Positions 1 through 5,683 of a stretch of 8,949 nt of DNA are shown here, piece by piece; the first letter of the stretch is position 1, and each line of letters begins with the position of its first letter. Location of the stretch: the NCBI GenBank assembly GCA_002746275.1, contig NVWR01000002.1, positions 17,089 to 26,037 on the forward strand. The letters are read 5' to 3'. This DNA is from Rhodobiaceae bacterium (GTDB taxonomy: Bacteria; Pseudomonadota; Alphaproteobacteria; Parvibaculales; Parvibaculaceae). A model generated the notes under the pieces. It searched no databases and had not been told where the DNA came from. It worked only from the letters and a program-made list of their open reading frames with translations. The position numbers and the translations under genes were made by a program.

Positions 1-576
1 GAAGATTTTGGCCGCCCGGGAAATTATTATGCGCGGCAAATTGGACGTTGGATCAAACAATACCGCGCGGCTGAAACCGAACATGTGCAGCCCATGGAAG
101 ACTTGATCACCTACCTGCCCGAAAACATTCCCGACGATGACATGACGAGCATTGCACATGGAGACTACCGGCTGGAGAACACCATGTTCCATCCGACAGA
201 ACCGAAGCTAATCGCGGTGCTCGACTGGGAGCTCTCCACCATTGGCCATCCGCTGGCAGACCTTGCCTACAATTGCATGCTCTATCATTTCAACAGCCCA
301 AGTCAGGGAACGATCATGGGCCTTGACTATGAGAGAACGGGCATTCCCAGCGAGGCTGATTATGTGGCGGCCTATTGCCAGCGGACGGGAAAGAGCGAGA
401 TCATGGATTGGGATTTTTATCTGTCTTTCTCAATTTTCCGCCTGGCCTCGATCACACAAGGTGTCTACAAGCGCGGCCTTGATGGAAATGCGAGCTCGGA
501 TACAGCATCACAATATGGTGATATGTGCCGGCGCTTGGCTGAAACGTCATGGATGATTGCACAAAGGAATAATTAA
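1..576 (+). CDS. APH-fold phosphotransferase, ACAD10/11 kinase type (5' truncated by window)
   Basis: The reading frame is open from base 1, so this is the C-terminal 191 residues of a longer protein; the family is usually about 350 residues. Visible residues 53-60 (HGDYRLEN) are the catalytic loop of the aminoglycoside phosphotransferase/choline kinase fold, with His53, Asp55 and Asn60. Residues 73-77 (VLDWE) carry the Mg-binding Asp75. The flanking stretches (FGRPGNYYARQIGRW; ELSTIGHPLADLAY; GIPSEADYVAAYC) are typical of the branch fused to an acyl-CoA dehydrogenase in human ACAD10/11 and of the separate bacterial LvaA-like kinases. Those enzymes phosphorylate the hydroxyl of 4-hydroxyacyl-CoA, so drug resistance is unlikely. 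A GTG at 85 is an internal codon, not the start. A matching dehydrogenase lies at 5684-6922. Family assignment is firm; the exact substrate is inferred. Confidence 0.9.
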   Translation, partial: EDFGRPGNYYARQIGRWIKQYRAAETEHVQPMEDLITYLPENIPDDDMTSIAHGDYRLENTMFHPTEPKLIAVLDWELSTIGHPLADLAYNCMLYHFNSPSQGTIMGLDYERTGIPSEADYVAAYCQRTGKSEIMDWDFYLSFSIFRLASITQGVYKRGLDGNASSDTASQYGDMCRRLAETSWMIAQRNN

Positions 577-611
577 CCATTCCACCATGGTCCGTTTTAA
601 CGGTTCCTTAC
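573..611 (+). promoter_or_regulatory. Two CtrA-like boxes upstream of the histidine kinase gene
   Basis: TTAACCAT at 573-580 matches the CtrA half-site motif known from Caulobacter. TTAA at 597-600, 7 bases, then TTAC at 608-611 matches the full TTAA-N7-TTAA box with one mismatch. Both sit in the 112-bp gap before the kinase gene; the first overlaps the stop codon of the upstream gene. A TTGACA hexamer follows at 630-635, but no good -10 hexamer lies at the right spacing. CtrA binding is inferred from motif match only; such AT-rich boxes can arise by chance. Confidence 0.35.
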
Positions 612-688
612 GCTGACTTCCCTACATTTTTGACAGGAAGAAGATTTTCCGCATGCCGCGGTAAATCTGACAGGTCAGGGGAAGTCCG

Positions 689-2614
689 ATGTCGGACGAA
701 ATCCAAACGCCAGATGAGACTGCCGGCGCAGATAGTCTGGCGCGCGAGCCATCATTTTTTGAAGCGTTACTTGCCAATACAAGTGACGTCATAACCGTGC
801 TCGATGCCAAAGGCATCATCACCTATCACAGCCCCGCAATTCAGAACATGCTGGGTGCCGCACCCGGCGACAGCATTGGATTGCATGCAGCAGATATCGT
901 GCATCGTGATGATCAAGACCAGGTTGCAAAAGGCATCCAATCGTCCATTGATAACCCGGATAGCCATGGGATAAACACATTTCGACTGCCGCACGCCAAC
1001 GGTACCTGGCGCTGGATTGAGGCTGACGTCAGAAACCTGCTTAGTGACCCAAGCATCAACGGCATATTGGTGGTGTGCAAAGACATCACAGACCGGCGGC
1101 GCCTTGAAGAATATTTGTCGATCGCAGAACAAACAAGCGCGATCAGCACCTTCCGGTGGGAACGCGAAACCCAAATCGCAACAGTATCAGAAGCGACCGC
1201 ATTGGTACTTGGACTGACAACACACCATGCGACTGTCGGCAGTGGAGATTTCTCCAATCTCCTTCACCCCGACGACGAAAAAAACGCACTGGAAACTGTC
1301 TGGAATGCGATGCGTGATCGGGCTCCCTTCACGCTCCATGTGCGCCTTAAACATGGTGACGGGTCCTATCGAAATTTTACGCTTCACGGATTTCCGGAGT
1401 TGGGCGAAGGCGGCAAGGTCGTTGCCATTTTTGGCATCCTTGATGATGTGACGGAAGAGCTCAATACGAAACTCGCCTTGCAGGAGACAGAGGCTCAGTA
1501 TCGGCTGATTGCTGAACATTCTGACGACATGCTCGCGCGCCATACGCCCGATGGGCACATTACCTTTCTCTCCCCCGCCGCCAAAAAGGTTTTGGGCGTC
1601 GACCCTGATGCCCTGATCGGTCAGGACATGGTCCAATTCATACACCATGATGATCGTGACGAAGCGCGTGAGGCCATAGAAAATCTCAGCGCGTCATCAG
1701 ACAGCGCGCGGCTGACATTCCGGCTCCAGCATCTGGATGGACATTTTGTCTGGTTTGAATCAACCCTCCACGCTGTCTTTGACGAATTTACGGGCGAGGT
1801 TGTTGAGGTGATCGCGGTTACACGCGACATAACAGAACGCAAAGGTCACGAGCAAAAGCTGCTGGAGGCGCGCGAGCGCGCGGAGGCGGCAAACCGGGCC
1901 AAATCAAGTTTCCTCGCCAATATGAGCCATGAGCTTCGCACACCCCTCAACGCCATCATTGGGTTTTCAGAAATTCTGAAGCGCGAAATGTATGGACCAC
2001 TCGGAGATGCCAATTACTCCGATTATGCAGGCCTTATCCACGATTCCGGATCGCATCTTCTCGATTTGATCAATGACATTCTGGACATGTCAAAAATTGA
2101 AGCCGGGAAAATGGATATCAACATAGAAGAGCTGGACCTTGCCGATATCGCGAGATCAAGCATTCGGTTCGTTGAACCAAAATCCACCGAGAAAAATCAA
2201 AATGTGCTGTTGGAGCTGGAACCCGGTGTGGAAAATGTTCCCGTTGAGGGAGACATGCGCGCAACGAAGCAAATCCTCCTCAATCTTCTGTCAAACGCGG
2301 TCAAATTCACCGGCGACGATGGAACAATCCGCGTCACCATTCGGTCGTTGGCTGATGCGGTGGAAATTGCCGTCGAAGACAGCGGCATGGGCATAGCGCC
2401 TGACGACATTGCCAGGATCATGCAGCCGTTTGAACAAGTGGTTGGAGAATCATCTATCGCGGAGGAAGGCTCCGGCCTGGGCCTTGCCCTGACCAAGTCA
2501 TTTTGTGATCTGCAAAATGGAGGATTTTCACTGGAGAGCACCGTGGGAACCGGCACACGGGTTGCCGTTACACTTCCAAAAGTAGGTGCCCGCGCCGCAG
2601 CTGTCAGCGCCTAA
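689..2614 (+). CDS. Soluble triple-PAS hybrid-less sensor histidine kinase, DivJ/PleC-like core
   Basis: This 641-residue sensor kinase should autophosphorylate and pass phosphate to a response regulator. Three PAS domains cover about residues 22-140, 140-258 and 267-386. The first and third resemble each other (HRDD/HHDD, FRLxH, xDITxR endings), which suggests internal duplication. A short helix leads to the HisKA domain with phosphoacceptor His414 in SHELRTP. The ATPase domain shows the N box (Asn536 in NLLSNAVKFT), the G1 box (DSGMG, from Asp564) and the G2 box (GSGLGL, 594-599). The HisKA helices (MYGPLGD, then HDSGSHLLDLINDILDMSKIEAGK) closely resemble DivJ and PleC, the kinases acting on DivK. 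There is no transmembrane segment or signal peptide, so it is probably cytosolic and senses through PAS. It has no receiver domain and no response regulator gene beside it. AGGGGAAG at 677-684, 4 bases before ATG 689, supports the start. The partner is unknown. Confidence 0.93.
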   Translation: MSDEIQTPDETAGADSLAREPSFFEALLANTSDVITVLDAKGIITYHSPAIQNMLGAAPGDSIGLHAADIVHRDDQDQVAKGIQSSIDNPDSHGINTFRLPHANGTWRWIEADVRNLLSDPSINGILVVCKDITDRRRLEEYLSIAEQTSAISTFRWERETQIATVSEATALVLGLTTHHATVGSGDFSNLLHPDDEKNALETVWNAMRDRAPFTLHVRLKHGDGSYRNFTLHGFPELGEGGKVVAIFGILDDVTEELNTKLALQETEAQYRLIAEHSDDMLARHTPDGHITFLSPAAKKVLGVDPDALIGQDMVQFIHHDDRDEAREAIENLSASSDSARLTFRLQHLDGHFVWFESTLHAVFDEFTGEVVEVIAVTRDITERKGHEQKLLEARERAEAANRAKSSFLANMSHELRTPLNAIIGFSEILKREMYGPLGDANYSDYAGLIHDSGSHLLDLINDILDMSKIEAGKMDINIEELDLADIARSSIRFVEPKSTEKNQNVLLELEPGVENVPVEGDMRATKQILLNLLSNAVKFTGDDGTIRVTIRSLADAVEIAVEDSGMGIAPDDIARIMQPFEQVVGESSIAEEGSGLGLALTKSFCDLQNGGFSLESTVGTGTRVAVTLPKVGARAAAVSA

Positions 2615-2620
2615 AATCCG

Positions 2621-3370
2621 CTACTCGCTCGCCATCCACAGGGCTTCGAACAAAGTGCCTTGTACATTTGCATAGCCATCACTCTCAATAATCAGACCGT
2701 AATTCTCCTTCTCTGACGAGATGACGGCGACCTGATTGTCGTAGATGAATGTTGTCATCGTGAGCGGAGCGGGAGTTGGTGTATAGCGGACCTCGCGACG
2801 TTCCTCCTCACTGCTCGCCCAAATATCATCTACTTCTTCGCTAGCGGCTCGAATAACGCGCAGTTTTTTTTTCCCCGCAACACGTTTTTCTACAAACCGG
2901 GAGAGCTCTTCCTCGCCTGGAAAACATAGAAGCTCCTTCATTGAGAGCATGCCACGCAACGTGTCCGTCTTTGCCAGAAGGATGGTGTTCAGCACTGTTC
3001 GAATACCCTCAACACCTTCATACAGGCGAAAACGCGGCCCCTTCATCCCACCTGCATAGACAGAGCGTAGTTCTGGCAATAGATCAGCAAGTGCCGCGCG
3101 CCGATCATCCAGATTGCGCAACAAAACATCTGGGTCTTCTGCCACGACGTGAGTGCGCCCCGCTTTCTGGATCTGCGTCACCACTCCCTCGTCCCGTAAC
3201 TTTTCAAGCAGGGCATACCCCGTTGTGCGCGTGACCCCACAAAGGCGGGCGACGTCTTGGACGCTTGCCTCACCCAGCTCAAGCGCAGCCAGATAGAAGC
3301 GCGCCCGCTTTCCACTAATCCCGATGCGCGCCAGACCTACTTCGTATTTGTCGAAATTTTCTGACAACAT
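2621..3370 (-). CDS. TrmB-family transcriptional regulator
   Basis: A 249-residue DNA-binding regulator. Residues about 12-75 form a TrmB-type winged helix-turn-helix, with the probable recognition helix at 45-58 (GVTRTTGYALLEKL) and a wing ending near TQIQKAGRTHVV. A short charged helix (about 84-103) resembles the TrmB linker or dimerisation helix. The C-terminal part (about 113-249, starting FRLYEGVEGIRTVL) is the ligand-sensing half. The start at 3370 is supported by AGAAGG 7 bases upstream. The gene faces away from the membrane protein-nitrilase pair, and a palindrome lies between them, so it probably controls that unit and perhaps itself. TrmB proteins are best known as archaeal sugar regulators; the ligand here is unknown. 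A run of nine A on the coding strand (positions 2864-2872) encodes Lys167-169. The gene converges with the kinase gene, with 6 bp between stop codons and no visible terminator. Confidence 0.85.
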   Translation of the reverse strand: MLSENFDKYEVGLARIGISGKRARFYLAALELGEASVQDVARLCGVTRTTGYALLEKLRDEGVVTQIQKAGRTHVVAEDPDVLLRNLDDRRAALADLLPELRSVYAGGMKGPRFRLYEGVEGIRTVLNTILLAKTDTLRGMLSMKELLCFPGEEELSRFVEKRVAGKKKLRVIRAASEEVDDIWASSEEERREVRYTPTPAPLTMTTFIYDNQVAVISSEKENYGLIIESDGYANVQGTLFEALWMASE

Positions 3371-3387
3371 TCAGATACCTTCTAGTG

Positions 3388-3417
3388 TTGACTCTTCTTT
3401 ATTTACAACATTATTCT
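3388..3417 (+). promoter_or_regulatory. Candidate promoter of the membrane protein-nitrilase unit
   Basis: TTGACT at 3388-3393 (5 of 6 matches to the -35 consensus) and TATTCT at 3412-3417 (4 of 6 to the -10) are 18 bases apart. This would start transcription near 3424 and leave a leader of about 64 bases before ATG 3488. The -10 lies inside the palindrome at 3410-3426, so a bound regulator could block it. No comparable promoter was found for the divergent TrmB gene. Confidence 0.4.
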
Positions 3418-3426
3418 CCGAATAAT
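3410..3426. promoter_or_regulatory. Palindromic operator candidate for the TrmB regulator
   Basis: ATTATTC at 3410-3416 and GAATAAT at 3420-3426 are perfect inverted repeats with a 3-base spacer (TCC). The site lies 40 bp upstream of the TrmB gene start and 62 bp upstream of ATG 3488, and overlaps the candidate -10 of the rightward promoter. A dimeric winged-helix regulator typically binds such a site. That it is the TrmB site rests on position only. Confidence 0.5.
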
Positions 3427-3487
3427 ACGACGTTCGGGTTCAAAAATCGAAATATTGTCTGTTTTTTTTGACACATATGGAAGCACT

Positions 3488-3868
3488 ATGCAAGACATCT
3501 TGATCACTTCAGGCCTGGCTCAAGTCACCTTCGCCGTCTTACTGGGGTGGCCTCTAACCGGGCTCCATGCTGGCATGAAGCGCGTGGGGCCCCTCGTCAA
3601 CGCGAGGCGGGTTCTGCAAGCGCACTTGGACAATATCTTCATGGGGATATTGCAAATGATCATCGCCACTGTTTTTCCCGAATTGCCGGTCATTGCCGGC
3701 TGGATGCTGCTCGCAGCCTCCTGGAGCAATCCCCAGCTTTTTCTTTATCAAGCAACGACCAAAGGACAAGGCCAGTCGCTTCCCGGCATTACCGTCATAG
3801 CCTTTGTTTCCTTTTCCATTATGACCGTAGCCTATCTCTGGCTGCTGACCGCGTGGCTCCAACGCTGA
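3488..3868 (+). CDS. Small four-helix integral membrane protein
   Basis: From ATG 3488 the protein has 126 residues. GGAAG at 3479-3483, 4 bases upstream, supports this start; an in-frame TTG at 3455 would add 11 residues but has no ribosome site. Hydrophobic segments at about residues 5-25, 48-65, 66-86 and 100-122 predict four membrane helices. Between helices 1 and 2 is a basic stretch (MKR...NARRVL) followed by AHLDNIFMG (from Ala45). The combination of an early AHLxxxxMG motif with four helices recalls small membrane proteins such as hydroxylaminobenzene mutase, but similarity is too weak to assign that function. It is the first gene of a probable two-gene operon; the nitrilase gene starts 22 bases after its stop. 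A role in uptake, anchoring or a membrane-bound isomerisation linked to the nitrilase is possible. Function unknown. Confidence 0.75.
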   Translation: MQDILITSGLAQVTFAVLLGWPLTGLHAGMKRVGPLVNARRVLQAHLDNIFMGILQMIIATVFPELPVIAGWMLLAASWSNPQLFLYQATTKGQGQSLPGITVIAFVSFSIMTVAYLWLLTAWLQR

Positions 3869-3890
3869 CAAATCACGAGGCGAAAATGAA

Positions 3891-4883
3891 ATGACCGAGA
3901 AAAATCAAAAAGTACGCGTCGCAGCTCTTCAGATGGAAGGACGTGTGGCTGACATCCCCTTCAACCTGGATCACATCTCCAAACTCATTGACGAGGCCGG
4001 GGAGAAAGGTGCGAAGATTATCGCCGTGCCGGAGTTTTTCACCACGCGCATTGTCTATGACGAACGCCTGTTCGAGTGCTCCCTGCCTCCAGAAAACCCC
4101 GCACTTGAAATGCTGAAAGCAAAGGCTGCGCGATATCACGCGCATATTGGCGGCTCCTATCTGGAGATGCGTGATGGGGATGTCTACAACACCTATGTGC
4201 TCGTCGAGCCAGATGGGACAGTCCATCGCCACGACAAAGACCTACCCACAATGGTTGAAAATGCCTTCTATGTCGGGGGCTGTGACGACGGGCTGCTGGA
4301 GACCAGTATTGGAACAATTGGCGCGGCGGTCTGTTGGGAGATGGTGCGCAGCCAGACCCCAAGACGACTTGCAGGCAAGGTAGACCTGCTTATGACAGGC
4401 AGCCACTGGTGGAGCGGACCCGGCTGGAAGCCGTTCAAAAAACTAGAAGAAGGATTTAATCCGGGGAACATGCGCATGATGCACAAAACGCCCGGAAAAC
4501 TTGCGGCGCTGATCGGTGCCCCTCTCCTGCACGCCGGACATACGGGTGTTCTGGAAGGAGGGTTTTTGATTGTTCCAGGAACACGATTGAAGGTCGGTAC
4601 ACGCACCCAGCTTACAGGCGAAACACAAATCGTCGACGGCGAAGGAAAATTATGTGCGCGGAAGAAATTTGATGAAGGTGCCGGGGTCATTGTGGCAGAC
4701 ATTGCCCTAGGCCGTCGTCAACCCAGAGCCACTATCCCCGACAGGTTCTGGCTACCACCAAAAATGGGACTGGGTGGCCTGCTGTGGCATCACCAAAATG
4801 CGTGCGGCAAAAGTGCGTACAAATGGGCGAAGCGCACCGGACGTCTGAAAACCTATGATTTTGAAAAAAACTCAGTGCTCTGA
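3891..4883 (+). CDS. Carbon-nitrogen hydrolase (nitrilase superfamily)
   Basis: A 330-residue cytosolic hydrolase that should cleave a nitrile, amide or carbamoyl C-N bond through a Cys thioester intermediate. The Glu-Lys-Cys triad is visible: Glu48 in VPEFF, Lys116 in HDKDLP and Cys148 in AAVCWE. Glu123 (MVENAFYVGG) fits the second structural Glu of the family. The N-terminal strand VRVAALQME is typical. Residues after Cys148 (RSQTPRRLAGKVDLLMTGSHWW) follow the superfamily fold, but the C-terminal third, with a Trp/His-rich stretch (LLWHHQNACGKSAYKWAKR, from about 299), does not match a subfamily I know, so substrate is not assigned. GAGG at 3877-3880 is the likely ribosome site, 10 bases from ATG 3891; an ATG at 3886 meets a stop at once. 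It is co-directional with the membrane protein gene and followed directly by an intrinsic terminator. Confidence 0.9.
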   Translation: MTEKNQKVRVAALQMEGRVADIPFNLDHISKLIDEAGEKGAKIIAVPEFFTTRIVYDERLFECSLPPENPALEMLKAKAARYHAHIGGSYLEMRDGDVYNTYVLVEPDGTVHRHDKDLPTMVENAFYVGGCDDGLLETSIGTIGAAVCWEMVRSQTPRRLAGKVDLLMTGSHWWSGPGWKPFKKLEEGFNPGNMRMMHKTPGKLAALIGAPLLHAGHTGVLEGGFLIVPGTRLKVGTRTQLTGETQIVDGEGKLCARKKFDEGAGVIVADIALGRRQPRATIPDRFWLPPKMGLGGLLWHHQNACGKSAYKWAKRTGRLKTYDFEKNSVL

Positions 4884-4892
4884 AATAGAGGC

Positions 4893-4918
4893 CGGCTGAT
4901 CTCAGCCGCCCATTTTTT
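4893..4918 (+). terminator. Intrinsic terminator after the nitrilase gene
   Basis: CGGCTGA at 4893-4899 and TCAGCCG at 4902-4908 form a GC-rich hairpin (six pairs with an ATCT loop), followed by four bases and six T (4913-4918). It begins 10 bases after the nitrilase stop. It overlaps the 3' end of the opposing GST gene, whose TGA stop (4902-4904 on the minus strand) lies at the base of the loop. Read on the minus strand the hairpin lacks a following T-run, so it serves the plus-strand unit. Confidence 0.8.
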
Positions 4919-5549
4919 CTTTGAACGCTTTTTCCAACTCATCATGGACCTTGGCAACTGCAGGGTCGCTGAGGGTCTGGGTGTAATAGTTATGCACCAC
5001 CGGTGTTTCGCATAGAACACATTCGCGCCCGAACAGAGGGGTGATCTTTGATGCAAAGAACAACATCGGAACCAGAGCGCAATCAGCCAAAGAAAGCTTG
5101 TCGCCGACAGCGTATTTCGATCCATCCAAGTAGTGGGCAAGCCATCCCAAACCCTTGTCGAGTTCTACAAAAAGATATTTGACGAGTTCTGGATCACGGC
5201 CTTGCGGATTGATTTGCCCAAATAGTTTGCCCAACGCAAGCATGATGTACAGATCGCCAAGCCTGGCCAGAAGCCGGGCTTTCGCTCTCTCCTCAGCCCC
5301 GTCGGGCATGAGAGAGATGGCTGTTTCGACCTCTTCGATATACTCAGAAATCACCTCGGATTCCGGGATCATGAGGTCATCTGCCGCCAGAATTGGAACT
5401 TTGTGCATAGGCGATAAAGCTGCAAATTCCTCGGCGCTTATGGCGCCTGGCATCTCAAGAATCTCAACATCGAGGCCCTTGGCGTAAATCTGTATGCGGC
5501 ATCGCGCAGCAAACGGCGACAGATCACTGTTGTATAGCCTGTATTTCAT
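4902..5549 (-). CDS. Glutathione S-transferase family protein
   Basis: A 215-residue protein of typical cytosolic GST length. Residues 1-75 form a thioredoxin-like domain: Ser11 in the SPFAARCRI stretch is in the place of the catalytic Ser of zeta/theta-type GSTs, Val51-Pro52 (KVPIL) is the conserved cis-proline, and Glu63-Ser64 (IPESEVISEYI) binds the glutathione gamma-glutamyl group. The helical C-terminal domain includes the folding motif at 153-156 (SLAD in KLSLADCALVPML). It may conjugate or isomerise electrophilic substrates with glutathione; zeta-type members act as maleylacetoacetate isomerases, but that specific role is not shown here. A strong AGGAGG at 5555-5560, 5 bases upstream, fixes the start. 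A terminator at 5577-5612 separates it from the upstream dehydrogenase gene, so it probably depends on readthrough or on a promoter I could not find. Confidence 0.9.
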   Translation of the reverse strand: MKYRLYNSDLSPFAARCRIQIYAKGLDVEILEMPGAISAEEFAALSPMHKVPILAADDLMIPESEVISEYIEEVETAISLMPDGAEERAKARLLARLGDLYIMLALGKLFGQINPQGRDPELVKYLFVELDKGLGWLAHYLDGSKYAVGDKLSLADCALVPMLFFASKITPLFGRECVLCETPVVHNYYTQTLSDPAVAKVHDELEKAFKEKMGG

Positions 5550-5576
5550 CCGTTCCTCCTATTCTGCGGCGGGCCG

Positions 5577-5612
5577 AAAAAAGCGACCGAAACCCATGTG
5601 GACCCGGTCGCT
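5577..5612 (-). terminator. Intrinsic terminator after the acyl-CoA dehydrogenase gene
   Basis: AGCGACCG at 5582-5589 and CGGTCGCT at 5605-5612 are perfect 8-bp arms around a 15-base loop. On the minus strand the hairpin is followed by a run of six T (plus-strand A at 5577-5582, the last overlapping the stem). It lies about 72 bases after the dehydrogenase stop and 28 bases before the GST start codon, so it should end or attenuate dehydrogenase transcripts before GST. Confidence 0.8.
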
Positions 5613-5683
5613 CTTAACTTCAAGGCCTAAGAGCAGTCTGCGCTTGGGAAAACCCCGGCAAATGCTCTCTTTTGGCCAATGGA

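Noticed and set aside
1..576. Aminoglycoside resistance phosphotransferase
   Set aside because: The fold motifs are shared, but the flanking sequence matches the ACAD10/11-associated kinases, not resistance enzymes.
592..603. Small inverted repeat CCGTT-TT-AACGG after the kinase fragment as a terminator
   Set aside because: The stem is only 5 bp with a 2-base centre and there is no following T-run; the sequence is better read as part of a possible CtrA box.
630..660. TTGACA at 630-635 as a full sigma-70 promoter for the histidine kinase gene
   Set aside because: No hexamer resembling TATAAT lies 16-18 bases downstream; only the -35 part is convincing.
1187..1648. Minus-strand frame of 153 codons opposite the PAS region
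   Set aside because: It is antisense to an intact kinase gene; no domain or ribosome site supports it.
2612..2640. Shared bidirectional terminator between the kinase and TrmB genes
   Set aside because: The 6-bp gap and its flanks show no hairpin with a T-run.
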